In this document: positions 7,072-13,703 of the stretch, piece by piece
How positions within the stretch are numbered: the stretch's first letter is position 1
Layout: each line of letters opens with the position of its first letter
From: Tardiphaga sp.
Lineage (GTDB): Bacteria; Pseudomonadota; Alphaproteobacteria; Rhizobiales; Xanthobacteraceae
Length of the DNA stretch: 15,751 nucleotides
Direction of reading: 5' to 3'
NCBI GenBank assembly: GCA_014377915.1
Contig: JACMOT010000200.1
Span: 1 to 15,751, forward strand
The notes under the pieces: generated by a model
The model's database searches: none
What the model was told of the DNA's origin: nothing
Seen by the model: only the letters and a program-made list of their open reading frames with translations
Program-made: the position numbers and the translations under genes

Positions 7072-8132
7072 AACACGACACATCCCCGCAACCGCTTGCG
7101 ATGCAGGGCGGGCTGGTAGCATCCTACATCAACATGAGCGAAGCCGAGGCGGTCGACCTGGCCGGCAACAGGTTCGGCGTCAGTGGTCGCGCGAGCAGGC
7201 TGGCGACCGAAAAGGACGACACGTTCCGGATCACTCCGGCCGACGGCCCGCGTTTTATCCTGAAGGTGGCGAACCCGTCGGAGAACGTGGCGGAGATCGA
7301 CCTGCAGGTTCAGCTTCTCGACCATATCGCGGCCAGCGCGCCAGATCTGCCGGTGCCAAGAGTGATCGGCAACGATGCCGGCGAGCAGCATTTTTCGCAT
7401 CAGGACCGGGCAGGGCAACACCGTCAGGTGCGTATGATGTCCTACCTCGAAGGCCAGCCGCTCAGCGAAGTGCCATCCACGTCCTCGGGACGCGAACAGA
7501 TCGGCAAATTGCTGGCGCGGCTTCGGCTGGCGATGGCGGACTTCCGGCATCCCGCGGATTCCCGGGTCCTGGCTTGGGATATCAAGCATCTGCTGACGCT
7601 TGACAGCCTGCTCGACGGGATCGCCGACGCCGGCCGACGTGCGCAGCTCGAGGCGGCGCTGTCGCGTTTTGCGAGTTTTGAAAGCCGACTCGCGGACTGC
7701 CGGACGCAGGTCCTGCACAATGATTTCAACCGCTCGAATATCGTGGTCGACGCGGCGCTGCCCGGCTTTGTCAGCGGCGTGATCGATTTCGGCGACGCCG
7801 TGCGCACCGCGATCGCGATCGACGTCTCGACCGCCATGCTCAATCAGTTGCCGCCACAGCCCGCGGATGATGTCTTTGCCGACGGCCGCGACCTGTTGCG
7901 CGGCTATCTGTCCGTCGCCGATCTCACCGTGGAAGAGCTTGCCTTGATTCCGCATCTGATGATGGGGCGGCTGGTTGCACGCGCACTGCTGTCGACCGCG
8001 CTGGCAAATCTGACACCGGCCAACGCCACCTATCTGCTGCGCAACACGGAGCAGGGCTGGCACCAGCTCGGCTGGTTTCTCGGCCGCTCTCCCGACGAAG
8101 TTTCCGCGCAGCTTCAAGCCTTCACGGTCTAG
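7068..8132 (+). CDS. APH-fold kinase, hydroxylysine-kinase-like
   Basis: A 354-residue phosphotransferase of the APH/choline kinase fold. The FILKV lysine (K66) matches the ATP-binding lysine, the Brenner motif HNDFNRSN gives catalytic D219 with N224, and IDFGD supplies metal-binding D240. The stretch MMSYLEGQPLSEVP...IGKLLARLRLAMADFRHP closely recalls human hydroxylysine kinase (HYKK/AGPHD1), and the C-terminal TEQGWHQL also fits that family; the comparison is from memory. The next gene encodes a phospho-lyase-like enzyme, so the likely task is phosphorylating the hydroxyl group of an amino alcohol. GTG 7068 has AAGGG 6 bases upstream and overlaps the leader ORF; ATG 7101 and ATG 7134 are alternative starts, and the kinase homology begins only near 7134. 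Aminoglycoside resistance is unlikely. Confidence 0.82.
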   Translation: MKHDTSPQPLAMQGGLVASYINMSEAEAVDLAGNRFGVSGRASRLATEKDDTFRITPADGPRFILKVANPSENVAEIDLQVQLLDHIAASAPDLPVPRVIGNDAGEQHFSHQDRAGQHRQVRMMSYLEGQPLSEVPSTSSGREQIGKLLARLRLAMADFRHPADSRVLAWDIKHLLTLDSLLDGIADAGRRAQLEAALSRFASFESRLADCRTQVLHNDFNRSNIVVDAALPGFVSGVIDFGDAVRTAIAIDVSTAMLNQLPPQPADDVFADGRDLLRGYLSVADLTVEELALIPHLMMGRLVARALLSTALANLTPANATYLLRNTEQGWHQLGWFLGRSPDEVSAQLQAFTV

Positions 8133-8173
8133 CGCATCGCCCATCCTCGCCCTTCGATCAAAGGAACGATCCC

Positions 8174-9517
8174 ATGAATGCCATCGTCGGTGCCCAGCGC
8201 GGAAAAATGGTCAACGCATTCGATCCCGCCACCGCAAAAGGGTTGAGCGACAGCAGCCGGCAACTGGTCGAACGCCGCGCGGCGCTGCTCGGGCCGGCCT
8301 ATCGGTTGTTCTACAGCGATCCCGTCGAGGTCGCGCGCGCCAAGGGCGTGCTGCTATATGACTCTGAAGGCCACGAATATCTCGATGCCTACAACAATGT
8401 CGTTTCGGTCGGGCACTGCCATCCGCGCGTCGTCGATGCGATCTCGGAGCAGTTGCGCACCGTGTGCACGCATACGCGCTACATCCAGAAAGGCATTCTG
8501 GATTATGCGGAGGATCTGCTCGGCACCTTCGGCGGCAACATCAAGCATGTGATGTTCACCTGTACCGGCTCCGAGGCCAATGATCTGGCCGTGCGCATCG
8601 CCAAGCATCGCACCGGCAACCATGGTATCATCATCACCGACGAGGCCTATCACGGCAATTCCGAGCTGACCGCCAGCTTCTCGGCCTCGCTCGGCGTGCT
8701 GTCGCCGCTGGGCACCTGGGTGCGCCGGGTGCCGGCGCCGGATTCCTATCGCGTGCCCCACGAAAACATGGGGCAGTGGATGGCGGATCAGGTATCGGCG
8801 CAGATCCAGGACCTCGAGCGCCGCGGCGAGGGCCTCGCCGCCTTCATCGCCGACTCGATGTTCTCCTCGGATGGCATCTTCACCCATCCGGTCGACCTGC
8901 TCGGCCCGGTGATCGACGTCGTGCACAAGGCTGGCGGGTTGTTCATTGCCGACGAAGTGCAGTCCGGTTTCGGCCGCAGCGGCGAGAAATTGTGGGGCTA
9001 CCAGCGCCACGGCATCAGCCCCGATATCATCACCATGGGCAAGCCGATGGGCAATGGCTATCCGGTGGCCGCCGTGGCGCTGGTAGCGGAGGTGGTCGAG
9101 AATTTCGGCCGCGACAATCGTTACTTCAACACTTTTGGCGGCAACACCGTGGCCATGGCCGCGGCGCAGGCGGTCCTCAACGTCATCCGCGACGAAAAAT
9201 TGATGGAAAACTCGCTGCGCGTCGGCCAGATCATCCGCGATGGGTTCACCGAACTGGCGAAGCGCTACGAGCAGATCGGCGACGTCAGGGGCAGTGGGCT
9301 CTATGCCGGCATCGAACTGGTCAGGGATCGCGTCAGCAAGGCGCCGGACGCAGCGACGGCCGCCGCCGTGGTCAACGGCTTGCGCGCCCGACGGGTGCTG
9401 ATCTCGGCGACCGGCGCCCATGCCAACACTTTGAAGATCCGTCCGCCGCTGGTGTTCTCGGCCGCCAATGCCGACCGGCTGCTGACCGAAACCGCGGCAG
9501 TGTTCGCCTCGCTTTGA
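8174..9517 (+). CDS. Class III PLP enzyme, probable O-phosphoamine phospho-lyase
   Basis: A 447-residue fold-type-I PLP enzyme. GSEAND (132-137) is the phosphate-binding loop, IADEVQSGFGR holds D260 and Q263, and ITMGKPMGNGYP holds the Schiff-base lysine K290. Automatic annotation would probably say aspartate aminotransferase family or 4-aminobutyrate transaminase. However, YNNVVSVGHCHP, YFNTFGGNTVAMA, GDVRGSGLYAGIELV and the C-terminal LKIRPPLVF resemble, from memory, the vertebrate ethanolamine-phosphate and 5-phosphohydroxylysine phospho-lyases (AGXT2L1/AGXT2L2), which release phosphate and ammonia instead of transaminating. The hydroxylysine-kinase-like gene 41 bases upstream supports this. 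AAGGA lies 9 bases before ATG 8174. The substrate is open: ethanolamine, hydroxylysine or another amino alcohol. Confidence 0.85.
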   Translation: MNAIVGAQRGKMVNAFDPATAKGLSDSSRQLVERRAALLGPAYRLFYSDPVEVARAKGVLLYDSEGHEYLDAYNNVVSVGHCHPRVVDAISEQLRTVCTHTRYIQKGILDYAEDLLGTFGGNIKHVMFTCTGSEANDLAVRIAKHRTGNHGIIITDEAYHGNSELTASFSASLGVLSPLGTWVRRVPAPDSYRVPHENMGQWMADQVSAQIQDLERRGEGLAAFIADSMFSSDGIFTHPVDLLGPVIDVVHKAGGLFIADEVQSGFGRSGEKLWGYQRHGISPDIITMGKPMGNGYPVAAVALVAEVVENFGRDNRYFNTFGGNTVAMAAAQAVLNVIRDEKLMENSLRVGQIIRDGFTELAKRYEQIGDVRGSGLYAGIELVRDRVSKAPDAATAAAVVNGLRARRVLISATGAHANTLKIRPPLVFSAANADRLLTETAAVFASL

Positions 9518-9577
9518 CCGGGCCAATGATCGTCGTCGAGCAACTTGTTATGAAGTTATAAGATCGCGGAATAACCG

Positions 9578-10072
9578 ATGAAAGATACTGGAAGATCGGG
9601 CACCAGCTATTCTCGGAGAATTGGTAGTCTCGTCGGTAGGGCAATTGTCATTCTGCTGGCGATGATCGGCGCGAAAACCGTGACGGTCGAAACTATCCTT
9701 CCGGCAATAAAACCCAAACTAAATCTGGGAAGCCCGAACTTCAAATCGGTATCGTCGCCCGACGGCAACTACAAGGCAGTGCAAATCACCTACGCCGGCG
9801 GTGGTGGATTTGCGGCTTTTTGCCGTGATCGCATTTCCGTCATGCTGAATAACACGTCAGGCGATGCCGTTTTGGATGAGCGACTACAGGTTTACTCCAG
9901 TGATTGCGGCAGTTTCGCCGACCATCAACCTTCGCCGAGATTGCAGTGGACGAACAATCAACGTCTACAATTGACCGTCGCCACCGGGGTTTTCTATAGA
10001 AGCGTACCCGTCATCCTTCGGGGACATGATGCGTCGCGGATGATAGAGATAGATTACAGCGTTCACAATTAA
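9578..10072 (+). CDS. Hypothetical membrane-anchored protein
   Basis: A 164-residue protein I do not recognise. After a basic N-terminus (RRIGSLVGR), a single hydrophobic stretch at about residues 18-32 (VGRAIVILLAMIGAK) could be a signal anchor, putting the rest outside the inner membrane. The segment FKSVSSPDGNYKAVQITYAG resembles the SPDGkykA pattern of several small exported proteins of unknown function; two cysteines (CRDRIS and DCGSF) could pair. The start ATG 9578 has GCGGA about 8 bases upstream. Base composition differs from the neighbours: the line 9721-9780 is about 53% G+C by my count, against visibly higher values in flanking genes, which hints at acquisition. It is 60 bases after the phospho-lyase-like gene but probably functionally separate. 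Confidence 0.65.
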   Translation: MKDTGRSGTSYSRRIGSLVGRAIVILLAMIGAKTVTVETILPAIKPKLNLGSPNFKSVSSPDGNYKAVQITYAGGGGFAAFCRDRISVMLNNTSGDAVLDERLQVYSSDCGSFADHQPSPRLQWTNNQRLQLTVATGVFYRSVPVILRGHDASRMIEIDYSVHN

Positions 10073-10207
10073 GCCTCCCCCGGGATTGCGTGCGAGTTCG
10101 GTACCAGGAGCCGTATTCGGTTCGTCGATGACACTCCTGTCGGCCGGGAAAAGCGTTGGTGATTGGTCCCGGCTCCCAGCCGCTTGGTATCAGTGAATCC
10201 GTTATGT

Positions 10208-10224
10208 CCAGCCGATAGGGCTGG
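10208..10224 (+). other. Hairpin in the 235-base gap before the antitoxin
   Basis: CCAGCC-GATAG-GGCTGG is a perfect 6-bp stem with a 5-base loop. No T-run follows, so it is not an intrinsic terminator of the type usually seen; its role is unknown. The rest of 10073-10240 shows no convincing gene. Confidence 0.3.
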
Positions 10225-10242
10225 GTGACTGGGATCAAGACT

Positions 10243-10284
10243 GCGTCAGTTGACGGTTGACACCGCATCATTTGACGCTAGTCT
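10243..10284 (+). promoter_or_regulatory. Promoter/operator of the toxin-antitoxin pair
   Basis: TTGACA (10257-10262) followed after 16 bases by TAGTCT (10279-10284) is a possible promoter with a perfect -35 but weak -10 box. Around it, TTGAC recurs three times (10250-10254, 10257-10261, 10272-10276), GTCA-GT-TGAC forms a small palindrome (10245-10254), and GCGTCA (10243-10248) mirrors TGACGC (10273-10278). Such symmetric repeats over a -35 box are typical of operators bound by an Xre-type antitoxin; the binding is inferred. Confidence 0.45.
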
Positions 10285-10307
10285 CAACTCGGGATCAGGA
10301 GGTAGTC

Positions 10308-10739
10308 ATGGCTGAATTAGCAACACCTCGCGCACCGACGCCGGTCGATCTTCAAACCTTCACGAAAGCCTCCGACCGTGAACGCCTGTCTCCGGTCGCC
10401 ATCAAGGCGTTCCGGAAGATTGTCGAGCAATGGTCGCTGACGAATGCCGAGGCCGCAACCTTGCTCGGCGTATCCGAAAGCACATGGGATCGGATCAAAA
10501 GAGGAGTCTGGGATCAACCTCTGTCGCAGGACCAACTGACGCGCGCATCGGCGGCGATCGGTGTCTACAAGGGGCTCCGGCTGCTTTTTGCCGACGACAT
10601 GGCCGTGCGCTGGGTCAAGCTGGCGAACACGGGTCCGATCTTCCAGCGACGGACGCCTGTTAATGCCATGATCGAGGGCGGCATTCCGCTCATGCTCGAG
10701 ACGCGTCGCCACGTCGACGCGATACGCGGCGGCCTGTGA
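10308..10739 (+). CDS. Antitoxin of the Xre/MbcA/ParS (DUF2384) family
   Basis: A 143-residue antitoxin. Residues 44-66 (LTNAEAATLLGVSESTWDRIKRG) form an Xre-like helix-turn-helix, and residues about 83-143 (AIGVYKGLRLLFADDMAVRWVKLANTGPIF...GGIPLMLETRRHVDAIRGG) match the toxin-binding domain of MbcA/ParS antitoxins, whose C-terminal tail blocks the toxin's NAD pocket. The start ATG 10308 has a strong AGGAGG about 5 bases upstream; the frame extends further back but lacks such a site. The protein probably represses its own promoter through the repeats at 10243-10278. The toxin gene follows after 3 bases, so the two are co-translated in the usual antitoxin-first order. Confidence 0.9.
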   Translation: MAELATPRAPTPVDLQTFTKASDRERLSPVAIKAFRKIVEQWSLTNAEAATLLGVSESTWDRIKRGVWDQPLSQDQLTRASAAIGVYKGLRLLFADDMAVRWVKLANTGPIFQRRTPVNAMIEGGIPLMLETRRHVDAIRGGL

Positions 10740-10742
10740 TCC

Positions 10743-11432
10743 ATGCTCGAATCCTTGACGATCAGCCGCCAGGCCATCGAGCGGACCATTCGTCTTGTAA
10801 CCACTGCTCGTCTCCGGGATTCGGTACTCAACGATCTGGTTGATGAGTCCGAACTCGATGCCCTCAGCGAGATCGAGGGGGCAACGAGCAACCGACGCAT
10901 GGCCCAGGCCCGCGGGGCAGGCGATGTGCCGTCGAACCAACTCGTCTACGGCGTTCCGCACGCTCACTTCGTCAACGCCGCTTTCGCCTATGCCAAACCT
11001 CGTGAGCCGAACCGATTCAATGGCGCCGAGCGTGGCGCCTGGTATGCCGGGTTCGAGGTCGAAACCAGCCTGGCGGAGGTGAAATTTCACCTGGCCCAAG
11101 CGCTCGCGGCCGCCGGAGACTTCTATGCCACGGTCGACTATGCCGAGATGTTCGCAAGCTTCGCGGGCGAGTTCGTCGATCTCAGAGCGCATCCAGCGCA
11201 CTCGTCCTTGGATCCGGAAAAGACCGTCGGATACCCGGTCGGCAATGCATTGGCAGAGGCTGCGCGATCACGCGGCCTGAACGGCATCATCTATCCCTCG
11301 GTCCGCAATCCGGGCGGCACGTGCCTGGTTGCGTTGTTTCCGCACGCCGTCCAGTCGGTGGCTCAAGGGAGCGTGTATCGAATGACGTGGCGCGGCCAGC
11401 CTGAGCCGACGGTGCAACGGGTCAAGGGGTAG
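10743..11432 (+). CDS. RES-domain toxin (NAD+-consuming)
   Basis: A 229-residue RES-domain protein. Known members (MbcT, ParT and others) act in the cytoplasm on NAD+, by phosphorolysis, hydrolysis or ADP-ribosylation of a target. The active-site residues fall at the expected spacing: R91 in NRFNGAERG, Y101 in AWYAG, E112 in SLAEV (10 and 11 apart, as recalled for ParT), and the serine S186 in IIYPSVRNPGG. An N-terminal extension of about 70 residues precedes the core, as in the longer RES subgroup. Start ATG 10743 lies 3 bases after the antitoxin stop, without its own strong ribosome site, so toxin synthesis would depend on antitoxin translation. The frame is intact and active-site residues are present, so the pair appears functional. 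Confidence 0.9.
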   Translation: MLESLTISRQAIERTIRLVTTARLRDSVLNDLVDESELDALSEIEGATSNRRMAQARGAGDVPSNQLVYGVPHAHFVNAAFAYAKPREPNRFNGAERGAWYAGFEVETSLAEVKFHLAQALAAAGDFYATVDYAEMFASFAGEFVDLRAHPAHSSLDPEKTVGYPVGNALAEAARSRGLNGIIYPSVRNPGGTCLVALFPHAVQSVAQGSVYRMTWRGQPEPTVQRVKG

Positions 11433-11567
11433 GCCGCATTGGGCTATGTCTGGCCCGGGAGTTACTTGGTTTCCGGCAACGCGTTTTTCGATCAATGGCA
11501 TGCTGTGAGGGGAATGACGGCCAGACAAGCAACGGCTGGCTTCACCAAATCCCGGATTCGCATAAGG

Positions 11568-11583
11568 TATATTATGGAATATA
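11568..11583. other. AT-rich palindrome in the toxin-SDR gap
   Basis: TATATT-ATGG-AATATA is a 6-bp inverted repeat, directly followed by ATAATATA, in the 201-base gap between convergent toxin and dehydrogenase genes (11433-11633). The cluster of A/T bases stands out in this GC-rich window. It could be a terminator-like or protein-binding site or the edge of an insert; nothing else is evident in the gap. Confidence 0.35.
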
Positions 11584-11633
11584 ATATAGGTTAGTTTGTC
11601 CAGAGACTTAGCTAAAACTGTCGATGAAGCCGT

Positions 11634-12425
11634 TCAAGGCTGCGGATATGCCGGTAACAGCCCGTGCGCGGCAAAGCCGCCATCGACGTTGAGGATATGG
11701 CCGGTGACGAAGCTGCTCTTGCGGTCGTCGAGCAGGAATACCGCGGCGCCGGCGATCTCCTCGGGCTCGGCGTAACGTCGCTGTGGCACGACCTGCAGCC
11801 AGCCGGCGCGGGTTTGCTCGCTGTGCATGGCCTGCACCATCGGCGTCTCGAACGGGCCCGGCGCGATCGCGTTGACCCGGATCTGCAGCGGCGCCAGTTC
11901 GCAGGCCATCACCTGGGTCAGCGTGACGACGCCGCCCTTGGAGGCGCCATAGGCCGAGCGGCCAATATTGCCGCGCAGGCCCGACACCGAGGCAATGTTG
12001 ACGATGGCGCCGCCGCCATGGGCACGCATCAGCCGGCCCGCCTCACGCGCCACCGTGAAAGTGCCAACCAGGTTGATGTCGAGGATCTCCCGGAACAGTT
12101 CGACCGAGGTGTCGAAGAACGGCACGTCGCGGCCGATCCCGGCGGAATTGACCAGGCCGCGCACCGGGCCAAAGCCGGTCTCGCAATCCGTCAGCCCGGC
12201 GATCACGCTGGCCTCGACAGCCACGTCCATCACCACGGATCGCGTTACACCGGGCCGGATCGCATCGATCTGGGCCTGAGCGGCGTCAAGCGCGGGCCGG
12301 GTGAGGTCGGCGATCAAGACCTTCCACCCCTCGCCCACCAGCGCCTTGGCGATCGCCAGGCCGATTCCCGATGCGCCGCCGGTGACGATCGCGACGCCCA
12401 AATCCCTTGCGACCGGTTCTTGCAT
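11634..12425 (-). CDS. SDR-family NAD-dependent oxidoreductase
   Basis: A 263-residue classical short-chain dehydrogenase/reductase, acting on a hydroxyl or keto group of an unknown substrate. The cofactor motif TGGASGIG lies at residues 15-22, D40 at the end of the second strand favours NAD(H) over NADP(H), NSAG is at 93-96, and the catalytic tetrad is N118, S146, Y159 and K163 (YGASK). PGPFETPM and the C-terminal VTGHILNVDGG are standard for the family. ATG 12425 gives MQEPVARDLGVAIVTGG; an upstream extension to 12503 is rich in Arg and Cys and unlikely. The gene is divergent from the TRAP transporter genes (222-base gap), suggesting a shared catabolic role, possibly oxidation of the imported compound. 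The specific reaction cannot be read from sequence. Confidence 0.88.
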   Translation of the reverse strand: MQEPVARDLGVAIVTGGASGIGLAIAKALVGEGWKVLIADLTRPALDAAQAQIDAIRPGVTRSVVMDVAVEASVIAGLTDCETGFGPVRGLVNSAGIGRDVPFFDTSVELFREILDINLVGTFTVAREAGRLMRAHGGGAIVNIASVSGLRGNIGRSAYGASKGGVVTLTQVMACELAPLQIRVNAIAPGPFETPMVQAMHSEQTRAGWLQVVPQRRYAEPEEIAGAAVFLLDDRKSSFVTGHILNVDGGFAAHGLLPAYPQP

Positions 12426-12647
12426 GATGGCGTCCCAATTTTCCCGATGCCGGTCTTGCCGCCGGCGACTCGTTCTTGTGACGCAATGGCAACCCGAAGA
12501 CAACGCTGTCGAAACCGCACTGTGTGATCTACGCCTTTGGTCGCATGGCCGAAAAAGCTTGACCGCCCGTCGATAGCGTGATGACCAGACGGCAAGGGCG
12601 CCGTAGGATGGCGCTCACAAAAACAATAAGTTGCAGGGAGAGATCAG

Positions 12648-13667
12648 ATGAGCGTTTCACGTCGTACATTGTTGAAGGCATCGGCCGCCGCGACCGTGCT
12701 GGGCGGCGTCGGTGCGCCCTTTGTGGCGCGCGCGCAGGGCGCGGAATTCGTCTACAAATACGCCAACAACCTGCCCGACACCCATCCGATGAACGTCCGC
12801 GCCCGCGAGATGTCGAGCGCGATCAAGGCCGAGACCAACGGCCGGGTCGACCTGCAGGTGTTTCCGAACAACCAGCTTGGCTCCGACACCGACATGCTGA
12901 GCCAGATTCGCTCCGGCGGCGTCGAGTTCTTCACGCTGTCCGGCCTGATCCTGGCGACGCTCGTGCCGGCCGCCTCCATCAACGGCATCGGCTTCGCCTT
13001 CCCGAATTACGACTCCGTCTGGAAGGCCATGGACGGCGAACTCGGCGCCTTCATCCGCAAGGAAATCACCAAGGCCAATCTGGTGGTGATGGACAAGATC
13101 TGGGACAATGGCTTTCGCGAGATCACCTCCTCGACCAGGCCGATCACCAGCCCCGACGATCTGAAGGGCTTCAAGATTCGCGTGCCGGTGTCGCCGCTGT
13201 GGACCTCGATGTTCAAGGCATTCGATTCCGCGCCGGCCTCCATCAACATCAGCGAGGTCTATTCGGCGATGCAGACCAAGGTGGTCGAGGGCCAGGAAAA
13301 TCCGCTGGCGATCATCTCCACCGCCAAATTCTACGAAGTGCAGAAATACTGCTCGCTGACCAACCACATGTGGGACGGCTACTGGTTCCTGGCCAACCGC
13401 CGCGCCTGGGAAAAGCTGCCGGAAGATCTACGCACCATCGTGGCGAAGAATATCAACGCCGCCGGCATGAAGGAGCGCGAGGACGTCGCCAAGCTCAATG
13501 CCGGACTGCGCCAGGAGCTGGAATCCAAGGGGCTTGTCTTTAACGACCTCAAGCCCGAGCCTTTCCGCGACAAGCTGAAGTCGGCCGGCTTCTACAAGGA
13601 ATGGCAGGGCAAATATGGCGACGAAGCCTGGGCGCTGCTGGAGCGTTCTGTCGGCAAGCTCGGCTGA
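12648..13667 (+). CDS. dctP: TRAP transporter substrate-binding protein (DctP family)
   Basis: A 339-residue periplasmic binding protein of a tripartite ATP-independent periplasmic (TRAP) transporter. The N-terminus SRRTLLKASAAA...ARAQG is a twin-arginine-type signal (RR at residues 5-6) with likely cleavage around residue 29, so it may be exported folded. The core FKIRVPVSPLWTSMFKAF contains the conserved arginine R178 that binds a substrate carboxylate, and VVEGQENP contains N218 of the second conserved site. Substrates are therefore probably organic acids; aromatic or keto acids cannot be told apart here. GGGAG lies 7 bases before ATG 12648. The membrane component follows after 36 bases. 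The symbol dctP denotes the family only, not proven dicarboxylate transport. Confidence 0.92.
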   Translation: MSVSRRTLLKASAAATVLGGVGAPFVARAQGAEFVYKYANNLPDTHPMNVRAREMSSAIKAETNGRVDLQVFPNNQLGSDTDMLSQIRSGGVEFFTLSGLILATLVPAASINGIGFAFPNYDSVWKAMDGELGAFIRKEITKANLVVMDKIWDNGFREITSSTRPITSPDDLKGFKIRVPVSPLWTSMFKAFDSAPASINISEVYSAMQTKVVEGQENPLAIISTAKFYEVQKYCSLTNHMWDGYWFLANRRAWEKLPEDLRTIVAKNINAAGMKEREDVAKLNAGLRQELESKGLVFNDLKPEPFRDKLKSAGFYKEWQGKYGDEAWALLERSVGKLG

Positions 13668-13677
13668 TCGACGACAG

Positions 13678-13699
13678 GAAGCCTTGTATAGAAGCCTTG
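13678..13699 (+). repeat. Short direct repeat between dctP and dctQM
   Basis: GAAGCCTTG occurs twice (13678-13686 and 13691-13699), separated by TATA, immediately before the ATG of the fused membrane gene. No strong ribosome binding site is present there; the repeat might be accidental. Confidence 0.3.
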
Positions 13700-13703
13700 G
13701 AAC

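Noticed and set aside
7068..8132. Aminoglycoside resistance or homoserine kinase
   Set aside because: The APH fold alone is uninformative; internal segments match hydroxylysine-kinase-like proteins better, and no threonine-pathway or resistance genes are adjacent.
8354..9526. 390-codon minus-strand frame opposite the PLP enzyme
   Set aside because: No recognisable motif and exact opposition to a gene with all class III PLP signatures.
10011..10271. 86-codon minus-strand frame before the antitoxin
   Set aside because: It covers the promoter and operator repeats, overlaps the end of the hypothetical gene, and shows no known domain; an old mobile-element remnant cannot be excluded but is not supported.
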